From Microbacterium arborescens (GTDB lineage Bacteria; Actinomycetota; Actinomycetes; Actinomycetales; Microbacteriaceae): a stretch of DNA of 64,000 nucleotides. The DNA lies in contig NZ_CP128474.1 in the NCBI RefSeq assembly GCF_030369635.1, forward strand, positions 2,232,001 to 2,296,000, given 5' to 3'. Below the pieces are notes generated by a model that was given only the letters and a program-made list of their open reading frames with translations, searched no databases and was not told the origin of the DNA. The stretch's first letter is position 1, and each line of letters begins with the position of its first letter. Shown piece after piece: positions 7,089 to 16,372 of the stretch. A program made the translations under genes and the position numbers.

Positions 7089-10000
7089 TCAGACGCGGCC
7101 TCGTCGAGCGCCGTGCACCGCGGCGGCTCCCGCCACCAGCAGCGCCGCGGCGATGCCGATCGCCCACATGACGCCCGCGATGTGCCCGCCCGTGGCCGAC
7201 AGTTCACCGTCGCGGTCCCCACCTCCGACTGCCGGCGGGCCGGCGGCGCCGTCATCCGAGCCGCCGCCCGTGCCGCCATCCGGAGGCGCGGCGGTGACCG
7301 TGATCGCCAGCGTCGCGACATCCGCCCCACCCTGCATCGCGACGAGCGTGTGCTCCCCCGGTGCGACATCTGCGGGAACGGTCGCCGTCAGCCGGAACTC
7401 CCCACCGGCGTCCGCGACGACGATACCGAGGTCCACAGGCGTCGAACGCAGCTGCACCACGTACTCGCCGCCGCTCGCGAACCCGGTACCGAGGACACTG
7501 ATCGTCGAGCCGGCCCGCACCTCGCCCGGCGCCGACAGCACCGGGGGCGCGGGTGCTTCGTCGACGACGAGTCCGTCGATCGCCGTCCGGAGTGCCGCGG
7601 CTCGAGCATCGGCCGTCTCCTGTGAGATGCCTGCGGGCGCCCCCAGTACCACCTTCGCCGCCTCGAGGGCCGGCAGCAACGGCTGCCAGCTCTCGGCGGT
7701 GTACTCCGTGCTGTCGAGCGCATTCGCCCGGTCGACCAGCGTCTGCAGCTCGGCGGTCGAGACGGCGATGCTCACGGTCGACCAGACCGACTCGTCGCCG
7801 TTTGCATGCAGCAGCAGCACAGGCGTCGTTCCCGAGCGACCCGTCGTGAGGTCGAACTCGATCCGGCCGTCGGCCGCGACCTGAGCGTCACCGTCGACGG
7901 CCACAACGGAGGCGTCGAGCGGGTAGGCCGAGAACGTATCGTCATCGTCGAGCGGGGTAATGGATGCCGCGACCACCGCGGTGCTGTCCGCATCGGCGGT
8001 CACCGACTCGGTCAGCGGCACGAAGTTGTAGCCGCCATACAGCTCGAGCTCGAAGACCGACATGCCATAACGCGTGACCGGCAGCCCCTCGACGCGCACG
8101 TAGCGCACTTCGGCGTCGGCGAAATCGACGACGTTGCGCAGCTCGGCCGACGTCTTCTGCACCCGCGCGAGCTCGCTCCACGTCGTGCCGTCGATCGAGC
8201 CCTGCACCCGGAAGTCGTTCGACGTCGCCGTCTCCCACGTGATGACCGCCTGGTTGATCGTGCGGTCGACGCCCAGGTCGACCTGGAGCCAGCGTGGAGT
8301 GGTGTAGGGCGCGTTCTGCCGCTGCGACGCCCACCGGGTCGTCGTGTTGCCGTCCGTGGCGTACCGAGCGGCGAGCGCGTCGCTGAACTGCGAATCGGCT
8401 GTCGTGTCTTTGCCGAGGGCGAGATTCTCGCGGCCCGCGGGCGCTGCGTTCGCCGAGACGATCAGGTCGTCGGGAAACACCTCGAACTCCCACAACGAGA
8501 CGCCGTACTGCGAAGCACTCCGTGCCGACGCCTGCATCCGGACGTACCGGGCGCGGGCGTCGATCCCGAGCGCGTCGACTCCTCCGTCGCTGCCGGTTTC
8601 CGGGGTGGCGTAGACGTCGCGCCACGATGCAGCGTCATCCGAGACCTGGATGCGGTAGCGGGTCGCGTACGACGCCTCCCACCAGAGCCGCACCGCGCCG
8701 ATGGACTGCACCGATCCCAGGTCGACCTGCGTCCACGCGGTGTCCGACAGGTTCGAGCTCCACCGGGTGGCCATGTTGCCGTCAGTGATGGCGCCGGTCG
8801 CGCTGCCTCCCGATGCGGCCACCGATCGACCGAGGGCGATGTTGCGCGTCGAGCTGATCTCGAACCCCGCGACACCGTACGGCGCGTCTCCGACGCTCTC
8901 GAGCATGAGCAGCCGCACGTACGTCGCCGCCTGCGGTGCGAACTCCAGCGTGTCGGTGCCGCCGTCGCCCCCTTGCACGACCCGTTGATCGGCCCAGGTG
9001 CGGCCGTCGAGAGATGTCTGCAGCAGGTAGCGCTCGGCCGCGGCATCCTCCCAGACGATCGTGGCGCCCGTGACGAAAGACCCGACGCCGACATCGGCGG
9101 TGAGCCACTGCACCCCCGCCTCGCTCGATCGCCACGCCGTGCCGGCGTCACCGTCGCCCGCGAACGCGGCGTCGGACCCGACCGCGGTGCTGCTGGCGCC
9201 GAACGGCGACGCGACGCCGCCATCGGAGTCGGTCAGCGGGGCGGTCACCGTCTGCCCCAGGTAAGCACCCGAACCGAGCGCGAACGTACCGCGCTGCATC
9301 GTGTCGGCGCCGATGAGGTCTACGCGCACCAGGAGCGCCGGCTTGTCGGGGTTGGCGACGCTGACGACGGGCGTGTCGCCCGATTCGTCGAGGATGACGA
9401 TCGCAGGCTGGTCGACGCGCAGCACGCGCCCGTCGCCGAGATCGAGGTCTCCCGACTCGTAGAAGGTGGCCATCGTGCGCTTGAGTCCCGCATGGCGCAC
9501 CGCCTGCACCGACGCGTCGTTGCGCAGCGTCTCGACCGCGGGCGCGGCGGCATACGCCGCGACCTCGCCGGGCTCCGCCGCCGGCAGCACCGTGTACTCG
9601 TAGCTCGCGTCCGTCGGCCGCACGCCGTGATCGAAGTACAGCGTGAAAGCGTCGCGCTCGACGACGTCTTCGCCCACCCAGCTTCCGCTCTGCAGCTGAC
9701 GCGAAACGCGCAGCGAGCCGTCGTCCGGCACGACGTAGCCGACCTGGTCGTTGTACGCCCAGCGTGCGCCGTCGAGCGCCTGGTCCGCGGTGCCGACGTC
9801 GAGCGCCTCGCCGCCCACCGAGGCGTTCGGCTTCGCAGCCGCCTGGTTGACGACCGTGTGCACGGCGCCGTCCGAAGTCGACCGGATGCCGGTGCCGAGC
9901 GCCACCATCTCGTCGTCGAAGTAGAAGTAGCTCTTGCTCGCCTTCGACGACGAACGGTCGAGCGTGTACACGCTCGCACCGTACGTGCCGTCGGAGACGC

Positions 10001-11378
10001 CGCCGGTGAAGCTGCCGCCGTTGCCGACGCGCCCGTTCGTGCCGCGTGTCTGTTCCTTGACATAGGGAGCAGTCACTCCCGGGTAGTGGAACCAGTCGAA
10101 GGCGGGCCCGAGCTCAAGGTACTCGCGACCGGTCACCTGGATCGCGGTCGCGCCGGCGGAGTTCCAGTACACCTCGTTGCCGACGGCGGGACGGAACGTC
10201 GACCGGTACTCGGCGCCGACCGTGCGGCTGGAGTTCAGACGGGTGAAGATGCCGTAGTCGTCGCGCAGCTGCGACGAGAACTCCGAACGCCAGAAGTACT
10301 TGTTGCCGGTGACCCCGTTGCCGGGCGCCTGTCCCCGGATGTTGGCCGCGAGATCGCGGTACGCGGTGGCGTATAGGGCATCGGTGCGGACCATCTGGTC
10401 GAGCGGCTCGAGGAACTCGGCCGCGTAGCCGGTGACGCCGTCGACCGTCTTGGGCGGACGGTAGCCGAGGTACAGCATCCCGACCTCGCCGCGGATCATC
10501 CAGCGTGTGCCGTTGATGATGTAGAACGCGATCGTGTCGAGTTGCTCGCGGGTGAAGCCGAGGCTCGTGCCACGAGCCGCGTCCGCCCAGATCGCGACGT
10601 TGGTGAACAGCGCCATGCCGTAGCCCTCGCTGTACAGCTGGGCCTCATGGGCCCAGAAGCTCGCATCGGGCTGCACGGCCTCGTTGACGTCGCCGGACTC
10701 GTCGACCTCGACCGTCTCGACCATCGTGGCGAACCCGGTGGTGATGTCCTCGAAGTTGCGGGTCGACACCGCCTCGAAGAGGTAGTTCGTCGTCCGCCAA
10801 GCCCCGTTCGCACCGACCGGGTCGAGCTTGCCGGTGTTGTGCTCCTGCGCCGCGTCGAACGCCTCGTCCGACAGCTCACCGCCCACGAAGATCGCGATGC
10901 GGCCCATGGCCATCGACTCGCCGATCTCGGTCTCCCACCAGTTCTGATTGCCGGGGTCGACGCGGTCCCAGTGCACGAGCGCACGGTCGAGGGCGGCGAT
11001 CAGGGTGGGGTCCTCGAAGCCGGGGGCATCGGGCGCCCGGTAGGCCTGCGCCATCGCGAGCATGCGGTACAGCGCGATGTAGGCCGACCACGTCGAGCCG
11101 TTCGCGGAGCTCGTGCGGTCGGCGTAGTTGACGTCCGACCATGAGCCGTCCTCGTTCTGTGAGGCTGCGTACTCCTGGGCCTCCGACGTGCGAGCGAGGT
11201 AGATGCCGTTGGCGATGATGATGTCGTCGCCCTGCGCCAGGTAGTAGCCCTGCAGACGGCTGACGATCGTGTCGACGTCGTCGTCGGGTGTGGCAGCCGC
11301 CGCGGGCGGTGCGATGAGGGCGCAGGCGCCGAGCACCAGGGCGGTGATGGTCGCGGCGAGCGCGGTAAGGAATCTCAA
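7089..11378 (-). CDS. Giant wall-anchored PL8-type polysaccharide lyase
   Basis: 1429 residues. Order: signal peptide (1-~29); alpha-barrel catalytic domain to ~400 with a PL8 triad at N191 (in GAN), H244 and Y253, the His-Tyr spacing of nine matching known PL8 lyases; beta-sandwich domains to ~700 (YFYFDDEMVALGTGI); three F5/8-type C (discoidin) carbohydrate-binding domains at about 735-860, 860-990 and 995-1135; a FIVAR-like helical repeat ~1215-1280; an Ig/IPT-like domain; and a C-terminal sortase signal LSATGG, membrane helix and RRGRV tail. The start is TTG at 11378 because AAGGAG lies five bases upstream; an ATG at 11414 has no site. It would cleave a uronic-acid polymer outside the cell. 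The RGRxISR segment of hyaluronate/xanthan lyases is not recognisable, so the substrate is open. Confidence 0.85.
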   Translation of the reverse strand: MRFLTALAATITALVLGACALIAPPAAAATPDDDVDTIVSRLQGYYLAQGDDIIIANGIYLARTSEAQEYAASQNEDGSWSDVNYADRTSSANGSTWSAYIALYRMLAMAQAYRAPDAPGFEDPTLIAALDRALVHWDRVDPGNQNWWETEIGESMAMGRIAIFVGGELSDEAFDAAQEHNTGKLDPVGANGAWRTTNYLFEAVSTRNFEDITTGFATMVETVEVDESGDVNEAVQPDASFWAHEAQLYSEGYGMALFTNVAIWADAARGTSLGFTREQLDTIAFYIINGTRWMIRGEVGMLYLGYRPPKTVDGVTGYAAEFLEPLDQMVRTDALYATAYRDLAANIRGQAPGNGVTGNKYFWRSEFSSQLRDDYGIFTRLNSSRTVGAEYRSTFRPAVGNEVYWNSAGATAIQVTGREYLELGPAFDWFHYPGVTAPYVKEQTRGTNGRVGNGGSFTGGVSDGTYGASVYTLDRSSSKASKSYFYFDDEMVALGTGIRSTSDGAVHTVVNQAAAKPNASVGGEALDVGTADQALDGARWAYNDQVGYVVPDDGSLRVSRQLQSGSWVGEDVVERDAFTLYFDHGVRPTDASYEYTVLPAAEPGEVAAYAAAPAVETLRNDASVQAVRHAGLKRTMATFYESGDLDLGDGRVLRVDQPAIVILDESGDTPVVSVANPDKPALLVRVDLIGADTMQRGTFALGSGAYLGQTVTAPLTDSDGGVASPFGASSTAVGSDAAFAGDGDAGTAWRSSEAGVQWLTADVGVGSFVTGATIVWEDAAAERYLLQTSLDGRTWADQRVVQGGDGGTDTLEFAPQAATYVRLLMLESVGDAPYGVAGFEISSTRNIALGRSVAASGGSATGAITDGNMATRWSSNLSDTAWTQVDLGSVQSIGAVRLWWEASYATRYRIQVSDDAASWRDVYATPETGSDGGVDALGIDARARYVRMQASARSASQYGVSLWEFEVFPDDLIVSANAAPAGRENLALGKDTTADSQFSDALAARYATDGNTTTRWASQRQNAPYTTPRWLQVDLGVDRTINQAVITWETATSNDFRVQGSIDGTTWSELARVQKTSAELRNVVDFADAEVRYVRVEGLPVTRYGMSVFELELYGGYNFVPLTESVTADADSTAVVAASITPLDDDDTFSAYPLDASVVAVDGDAQVAADGRIEFDLTTGRSGTTPVLLLHANGDESVWSTVSIAVSTAELQTLVDRANALDSTEYTAESWQPLLPALEAAKVVLGAPAGISQETADARAAALRTAIDGLVVDEAPAPPVLSAPGEVRAGSTISVLGTGFASGGEYVVQLRSTPVDLGIVVADAGGEFRLTATVPADVAPGEHTLVAMQGGADVATLAITVTAAPPDGGTGGGSDDGAAGPPAVGGGDRDGELSATGGHIAGVMWAIGIAAALLVAGAAAVHGARRGRV

Positions 11379-11478
11379 GACGGCTCCTTCGGCCTGACGG
11401 GCGCAGCGGAGCATCGGTACGCAACGCTGCGGAGACGGGGTGATGCAGGACGGCGCGGAGACCGTCGATGAAACGGGA

Positions 11479-11510
11479 GGGCCGGGCGGAGGATGTCCTC
11501 CGCCCGGCCC
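11479..11510 (-). terminator. Hairpin between the binding-protein and lyase genes
   Basis: Perfect 15-base stem GGGCCGGGCGGAGGA / TCCTCCGCCCGGCCC with almost no loop, beginning six bases after the binding-protein stop and 101 bases before the lyase start. No T-tract. It may partly terminate transcription or protect the upstream mRNA end, giving more binding protein than lyase. Confidence 0.55.
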
Positions 11511-11515
11511 GGGGA

Positions 11516-12820
11516 TCAGCCCTGAGAGGCGAGCTGGTCGATCGTGTCGGCCGCGCTCTGCATGGCCTCGTCGAGATCAGCGTTGCCGGTCTGCACCGAG
11601 GCGCCCCAGGCATCGCGGAATGTCTGCCAGATCTCCGAAGCGTTCGCGATGTTGGGCACGTCGACCGTCAGCGGCACCTCCTCAGCGAACGTGGCGAGCA
11701 GTGGGTCGCCGGCGAGGTAGTCGCCGGCGACCTCGGTCAGGTCGGTACGGATCGGGAACTGCCCCGTCGTCTCGAGCAGCGCCAGGTCGTTGTCGGCGTT
11801 CATCGAGAACTGGGCAAAGTCCCACGCGGTCTGCTTGTTCTCACACGATGAGTAGATGCCGACATTCTTCGAGTCGCCGAACGTGTACGTCTCTTCCAGC
11901 GGGATGCCGTCGGCCGTGGGCAGCGGCACCACGCCGAAGTCGACCTTGCCCTCGAACTGCGCAGCGCCCCAGGGCCCGGCGATGCCCATCGCCGCAACGC
12001 CATCGGCGAAGGGGCCTGCCCAGGCGTCGCCGGAGTATGCCTCGGCCGACGAGTACCCCTCGGCGTAGAGCGTCTTCCAGAACTCGAGCGTCTCGAGCCC
12101 CTCCGGGCTCGTGAACGTCGCGGCGCCGTCGACGACCAGCTGCTCACCGCCCGAGTTGGCCAGGAAGAACGGGTAGAAGTCGAACAGGGCGTTCGTGTAG
12201 TCACCGGATGCCGGCGGGTACAGCGCGAAGTCCGCCGAGCCTGCGGTCTTGATCGCCGCCGCGGCGGCCAGCACGTCGTCGTACGTGGACAGGCTCGGGT
12301 TCTCGGCATCCAGTCCGGCTTCGGCGAACGCCGCCTTGTTGTAGTAGAGCATGAACGGATTCGCCTTCCAGGGCACCTGGTACAGGTCGCCGTCGGGCGA
12401 GCGGAATCCGTCGGCAGCATCCCCCGAGCGCTCGGTGATGAACGACTCGCCATCATCGAACGTCTTCGAGATGTTGACCAGACCGCCCTGCTTCTGGAAC
12501 GCGGGCACCGCGGCCGGTGCCGTGTTGTAGACGAGGCACGGGGTGTTGCCCGCGGTGATGGCGGCCGCAATCGCATCCTCGGAAGACTTACCCGACGGGA
12601 TCGCCTCGGCGGTCACCTGCGCGTCGGGGTTGTCCGCATTCCAGGCATCGACGACCGCCTCAGCCCACGCGATCTCCTGCTCGTTGGTCGAGTACCAGAT
12701 CTTGATCGGGCCTTCGGTCAGCTCGGAACCTGCGCCGGGTGCAGTGCTCCCACCGGCACATGCGGTGAGCGGCAGGGCGACGGCGACGAGTGCGGCGGCC
12801 GCGACAACGGAACGCTTCAT
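11516..12820 (-). CDS. Sugar ABC transporter substrate-binding lipoprotein
   Basis: 434 residues. Signal peptide with lipobox (LPLTAC, Cys 21), then an extracellular solute-binding protein family 1 fold: IKIWYSTNEQEIAWAEAVVDAWNADNPDAQV near the N-terminus, PWKANPFMLYYNKAAFAEAGLD, and GVAAMGIAGPWGAAQFEGKVDFGVVPLP. It captures oligosaccharide for the permeases at 3977-5829. AAGGAG lies ten bases before the ATG. It heads a two-gene unit with the lyase and has its own promoter whose -10 overlaps the same LacI palindrome as the permease operon. Confidence 0.92.
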   Translation of the reverse strand: MKRSVVAAAALVAVALPLTACAGGSTAPGAGSELTEGPIKIWYSTNEQEIAWAEAVVDAWNADNPDAQVTAEAIPSGKSSEDAIAAAITAGNTPCLVYNTAPAAVPAFQKQGGLVNISKTFDDGESFITERSGDAADGFRSPDGDLYQVPWKANPFMLYYNKAAFAEAGLDAENPSLSTYDDVLAAAAAIKTAGSADFALYPPASGDYTNALFDFYPFFLANSGGEQLVVDGAATFTSPEGLETLEFWKTLYAEGYSSAEAYSGDAWAGPFADGVAAMGIAGPWGAAQFEGKVDFGVVPLPTADGIPLEETYTFGDSKNVGIYSSCENKQTAWDFAQFSMNADNDLALLETTGQFPIRTDLTEVAGDYLAGDPLLATFAEEVPLTVDVPNIANASEIWQTFRDAWGASVQTGNADLDEAMQSAADTIDQLASQG

Positions 12821-13299
12821 TGCGCGCTAACTCCTTCGTGTGGCGCTGCCCGCGTCAGCGGCGAAACTTCATGTGGTGCGGCTCCTGGTGCGTTCACCGA
12901 CGACGACCTCGACACGTCGGAACGAGTTGAGAGCCGCGTCCTGCCGCGATTCACGCGTGCGGGTCGCGTTCGTCGTGACGGTGGATGCTGCGCCTCTAGT
13001 AAACCGGTTTGGTCAAAGGCCTGTCAAGAGTCAATCAGACCGCTTGGAAGAGCACTAAATCGGTCTATTCCTCGCGTGCCGACGCCTCCGTGCGGGAACC
13101 ATCCGCCCGGTCAATTCGCCAGGACCTGCGCATGCCGGAGACCCAGAATCCGCAATTCGTGGCGACTCGACGATCGGGCCGCACCCCGCGCCGGGTGATC
13201 TGCGACCGCCTCGGAGCCCGCAACCCCCTTCCGAGCGCCACCCGCTCACCCGTAGCGTCGCCCGCATCCCCACGACAGGCGAACCACACGGAGGACGCG
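12821..13299. other. 479-base intergenic region between the binding-protein gene and catalase
   Basis: Holds the divergent binding-protein promoter and operator (12998-13027). The 13028-13299 part carries catalase leader sequence. An inverted repeat AGACCG...CGGTCT spans about 13036-13068. The codon frame upstream of the catalase start stays open back to 13009 but looks non-coding. No other gene is supported. Confidence 0.5.
12998..13027 (-). promoter_or_regulatory. Promoter with LacI operator upstream of the binding-protein gene
   Basis: On the minus strand: consensus TTGACA (13022-13027), an 18-base spacer, and TTTACT (12998-13003). The palindrome AAACCGGTTT (13001-13010) overlaps the -10 box exactly as in the permease promoter. 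Outer bases also match: ACCAAACCGGTTTACT here, GACAAACCGGTTTACT there. Confidence 0.82.
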
Positions 13300-14955
13300 A
13301 TGACCGATGTATCGAGCCAGGGCCCCACTGCGGGCGACGACCGCACCGAGCTGACCGACCGGCAGGGACACCCGGTCTACGACAACCAGAACCAGCGGAC
13401 GGTCGGACCCCGCGGTCCGGCGACGCTCGAGAACTACCACTTCCTCGAGAAGATCAGCCACTTCGATCGGGAACGCATCCCGGAGCGCGTCGTGCACGCG
13501 CGAGGCTTCGTCGCCTTCGGCCACTTCGAGGCCACCGGCATGTGGGGCGACGAGCCCATCGCGCAGTTCACGCGCGCGAAGCTCTTCCAGCAGCCGGGCA
13601 AGCGCACCGACGTCGCGGTCCGCTTCTCCACGGTGATCGGCGGACGCGATTCGTCCGAGGCGGCGCGCGACCCGCGCGGGTTCGCGGTGAAGTTCTACAC
13701 CGAGGACGGCAACTGGGACCTCGTCGGAAACAACCTCGGCGTCTTCTTCATCCGCGACGCGATCAAGTTCCCCGACGTCATCCACTCGCTCAAACCCGAC
13801 CCGGTCACCTTCCGGCAGGAACCGGCGCGCATCTTCGACTTCATGTCTCAGACGCCCGAGTCGATGCACATGCTCGTCAATCTGTTCAGCCCCCGCGGCA
13901 TCCCGGCGAACTATCGCACCCAACAGGGCTTCGGGGTGAACACCTATAAGTGGGTCAACGAACAGGGCGAGACGAAGCTCGTGAAATACCACTGGATCCC
14001 CTCGGTCGGGGTCAGCTCGATGACCGAAGCCGACGCCGCCGCCGTCCAGGCCGGCGATCTCGGTCACGCGTCGCGCGACATGTACGAGGCCATCGAACGC
14101 GGCGAATACCCCGAATGGGAGTTGCGGGTGCAGATGATGGACGACCACGACCACCCCGAGCTCGACTTCGACCCGCTCGACGACACGAAGGTGTGGCCGG
14201 AGAACGAGTTCCCGCCGCGCGCCGTCGGCACGATGGTGCTCAATCGGAACGTCTCGAACTTCTTCGCCGAGAACGAGCAGATCTCTTTCGGCACCGGCGT
14301 CCTCGTCGACGGGCTCGACTTCTCCGATGACAAGATGCTCGTAGGACGCACGTTCTCGTACTCCGACACCCAGCGCTACCGCGTCGGCCCGAATTACCTA
14401 CAGCTGCCGGTCAATTCACCGAAGAACGCGTCGGTGGCCACGAACCTCCGCGACGGCCAGATGGCCTACCACGTGGACAACGGCGGCGAGAATCCGCACG
14501 TCAACTACGAGCCGTCCATCACCGGTGGCCTCCGCGAGGCGCAATACCCCACTCACGACGAGCAGGGGCCGGAGATCGTCGGGCGACTCACCCGCAAACG
14601 GATCCCTCGGACCAACGACTACACCCAGGCCGGTCAGCGCTATCTGCTGATGGAGGACTGGGAGCGCGATGACCTTGTGGCGAACTTCGTCGAGCTGATC
14701 GGACAAGCCGCCCGTCCCGTGCAGGAGCGGATGCTCTGGCACTTCTACATGGTGGAGGACGACTTGGGCCGTCGTGTCGGCGAAGGCCTGGGAATCACGC
14801 TGAACGACATCGCCAACCTCCCCCCTCTCCAGTCCCAGACGCTCAGCGTCGACGAGCTCGAACGCCTGCGAAATCTGGGAAACAACGGCCCTCGTGATGT
14901 GGCAGATCTCCAGATGACTCATTGCGTTCCCAATGCTCGCGCACAGAGGGTGTGA
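13300..14955 (+). CDS. katA: Monofunctional haem catalase
   Basis: 551 residues. Breaks down hydrogen peroxide in the cytoplasm. Seen: the distal His region [18 protein letters not shown] (His 66), [27 protein letters not shown], the Asn motif DLVGNN, and the haem-ligand region [23 protein letters not shown] with the axial Tyr. The start is the ATG after GGAGG ([10 protein letters not shown]). It is somewhat longer than the ~480-500 residues of small-subunit catalases because of a C-terminal tail, and far shorter than the ~750-residue class. It appears monocistronic. Confidence 0.95.
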   Translation: MTDVSSQGPTAGDDRTELTDRQGHPVYDNQNQRTVGPRGPATLENYHFLEKISHFDRERIPERVVHARGFVAFGHFEATGMWGDEPIAQFTRAKLFQQPGKRTDVAVRFSTVIGGRDSSEAARDPRGFAVKFYTEDGNWDLVGNNLGVFFIRDAIKFPDVIHSLKPDPVTFRQEPARIFDFMSQTPESMHMLVNLFSPRGIPANYRTQQGFGVNTYKWVNEQGETKLVKYHWIPSVGVSSMTEADAAAVQAGDLGHASRDMYEAIERGEYPEWELRVQMMDDHDHPELDFDPLDDTKVWPENEFPPRAVGTMVLNRNVSNFFAENEQISFGTGVLVDGLDFSDDKMLVGRTFSYSDTQRYRVGPNYLQLPVNSPKNASVATNLRDGQMAYHVDNGGENPHVNYEPSITGGLREAQYPTHDEQGPEIVGRLTRKRIPRTNDYTQAGQRYLLMEDWERDDLVANFVELIGQAARPVQERMLWHFYMVEDDLGRRVGEGLGITLNDIANLPPLQSQTLSVDELERLRNLGNNGPRDVADLQMTHCVPNARAQRV

Positions 14956-14971
14956 GGCGTTCGGGTTACAT

Positions 14972-14987
14972 GACACGAAATAGTGTC
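14972..14987. repeat. Small inverted repeat upstream of lsr2
   Basis: GACAC-N6-GTGTC, about 35 bases before the lsr2 -10 box. Possible regulator site; function unknown. Confidence 0.3.
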
Positions 14988-15020
14988 GTCGAGTGGTGAT
15001 GCGAAACGCCGACAAACCGC

Positions 15021-15026
15021 TAACAT
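15021..15026 (+). promoter_or_regulatory. -10 box of lsr2, leaderless layout
   Basis: TAACAT followed by seven bases and the ATG at 15034. There is no ribosome binding site before either ATG (15025 or 15034); the hexamer overlaps the first, favouring the second as start. Confidence 0.5.
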
Positions 15027-15033
15027 GTCTGCC

Positions 15034-15375
15034 ATGGCCCGCAAACAAATCACTCAACTCATCGACGACCTCGACGGCACTGTTCTGGAGAGCGGTGAGG
15101 GAAAGCAGATCACGTTCTCGATCGAGGGACGCGCGTACGAGATCGACCTCTCCGACGACAACGCCGAGAAGTTCTACAAGGCGCTCGCACCCTTCGTGGA
15201 CGTCGCTCGCTCGATCCGTGTCAACAACACCTCGCGCTCGCGCTCGTCACGTGCGAACAAGAGCGACCTCGACCTGGGTGCGGTGCGCGAATGGGCGCGC
15301 GCGAACGGGCACACGGTCAACGAGCGCGGCCGTGTTCCGGCAGCCGTGATCGACGCTTACCGCGCCGCGAACTGA
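15034..15375 (+). CDS. lsr2: Lsr2-family nucleoid-associated protein
   Basis: 113 residues. The N-terminal dimerisation domain ([17 protein letters not shown] ... [25 protein letters not shown]) and the C-terminal DNA-binding domain ([30 protein letters not shown]) with the AT-hook-like RGR at 98-100 are both clear. Lsr2 binds AT-rich DNA, bridges it, and silences horizontally acquired genes in actinobacteria. The linker is rich in Ser/Arg. A second in-frame ATG three codons earlier (15025) is possible. A strong terminator follows directly. Confidence 0.95.
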   Translation: MARKQITQLIDDLDGTVLESGEGKQITFSIEGRAYEIDLSDDNAEKFYKALAPFVDVARSIRVNNTSRSRSSRANKSDLDLGAVREWARANGHTVNERGRVPAAVIDAYRAAN

Positions 15376-15390
15376 CACCACCCCATCGCA

Positions 15391-15426
15391 GAAATGGCTC
15401 AGGCGCCTCCAGGCCTGAGCCATTTC
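15391..15426 (+). terminator. Terminator after lsr2
   Basis: Perfect 14-base stem GAAATGGCTCAGGC / GCCTGAGCCATTTC with an eight-base loop, 15 bases after the lsr2 stop. Confidence 0.75.
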
Positions 15427-15454
15427 TCGTTCCTCGAGATCGACGGAGTGCGCC

Positions 15455-15697
15455 ATGAACGGAGAAACACCCGGCACGAGCGATCCCGCGAGCAGCGGCG
15501 CGAACGGGGTTGCGATCGGGATCGCTCTCGGCCTCCCGCTCGGCAGCGCCATCGGAATGCTGGTATTCGACAACATCGCGCTCGGCGGCGCGATCGGCCT
15601 TTCCCTCGGGATCGTGCTGGGCGTCGCGGCCGACGCCCGTAGACGCGATCAGTCTGCAGGCGCCGACGCCACCGAAGGCGCGGACACCACGGACTGA
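15455..15697 (+). CDS. Small glycine-rich membrane protein
   Basis: 80 residues. GGAG lies seven bases before the ATG. Residues ~17-60 form two close-packed hydrophobic segments with Gly/small residues at regular spacing (GVAIGIALGLPLGSAIG, then GGAIGLSLGIVLGVA), followed by a charged tail. This is a glycine-zipper-like membrane hairpin. I do not recognise a named family and no function can be inferred. Confidence 0.65.
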   Translation: MNGETPGTSDPASSGANGVAIGIALGLPLGSAIGMLVFDNIALGGAIGLSLGIVLGVAADARRRDQSAGADATEGADTTD

Positions 15698-15728
15698 GCG
15701 CGCCGCCTGGCACGCTCGCCCCGGGGCG

Positions 15729-16061
15729 TCACTCCGTCGGCCCCGCAGCGCTCGCCGCGCGCCGCTCGAAGCTCCCGTTCACGGCGTAGATCGCGATGAA
15801 CATGGGTACGAATGCGAGCGCGACGGCGACGGGGGTCAGGAACCACAGCGGGCCCAGGGACGACGAGAACATGATCGCGCCGAAGAGGATGAGACTGGCC
15901 CCACCGATGCGCACCGTACGCACCCGACCGGGTTCCTTCGGCACATACGTCCACATCGGATACGGCTCATCCGGGCGCAAGCGCACGAGCCAGACGACCG
16001 AGACGACCTGCATCGCTGCTCCGGCCGCAACGAGTAACAACCACATCCACGAGAGATCCAT
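15729..16061 (-). CDS. Small integral membrane protein, unknown function
   Basis: 110 residues with about three membrane helices (WMWLLLVAAGAAMQVVSVVWLV; IGGASLILFGAIMFSSSLG; FLTPVAVALAFVPMFIAIYAV). A short loop PDEPYPMWTYVPKEPGRVRTVR separates helices one and two. It lies head-to-tail with another small membrane protein gene 48 bases upstream; both may share a transcript. No motif gives a function. Confidence 0.65.
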   Translation of the reverse strand: MDLSWMWLLLVAAGAAMQVVSVVWLVRLRPDEPYPMWTYVPKEPGRVRTVRIGGASLILFGAIMFSSSLGPLWFLTPVAVALAFVPMFIAIYAVNGSFERRAASAAGPTE

Positions 16062-16109
16062 CAGTTCGATGCAATCACACGGATGCGTCGACGGCCAGCG
16101 ATGAAGAGA

Positions 16110-16352
16110 TCAGTCGTCGCGAGAGGCCCGGAGAGCGCGCCGCCGTCGGATGCCGTAGACCAGCGCCACCACCCAGTAGAGGGCCAGGAGCGGTGAGATG
16201 ACGGCGAGCACGATGCGGATGACGTCGCCGCCGTTGATCGCCCACGGAATCCAGATCGCCGACATCCCCACCCAGACGATCGTCTGCATGACGATGACAC
16301 CGAACGGGGTCGCGGCGGAGGCCGTTCCGATTCGTTGCCACAGACTTTGCAC
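16110..16352 (-). CDS. Small integral membrane protein, unknown function
   Basis: 80 residues with two hydrophobic helices (TPFGVIVMQTIVWVGMSAIWIPW and IVLAVISPLLALYWVVALVYGI) and a basic tail RRRRALRASRDD. The GTG start at 16352 is preceded, without a ribosome binding site, by TAGGTT six bases upstream, a leaderless layout. Function unknown. Confidence 0.6.
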   Translation of the reverse strand: MQSLWQRIGTASAATPFGVIVMQTIVWVGMSAIWIPWAINGGDVIRIVLAVISPLLALYWVVALVYGIRRRRALRASRDD

Positions 16353-16358
16353 CCAGCG

Positions 16359-16364
16359 AACCTA
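16359..16364 (-). promoter_or_regulatory. -10 box, leaderless layout, for the small membrane protein
   Basis: TAGGTT on the minus strand, six bases (CGCTGG), then GTG at 16352. Confidence 0.4.
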
Positions 16365-16372
16365 ACAGTCGA

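Noticed and set aside
7806..10376. An 856-codon open frame on the plus strand opposite the lyase gene
   Set aside because: It is an Arg/His/Val-rich shadow of the minus-strand lyase. The lyase frame has clear domains and a signal peptide; the opposite frame has none.
13009..13299. 97-codon N-terminal extension of the catalase
   Set aside because: It is low-complexity, overlaps the divergent promoter/operator, and the internal ATG at 13300 has a clear GGAGG and matches the usual catalase start.
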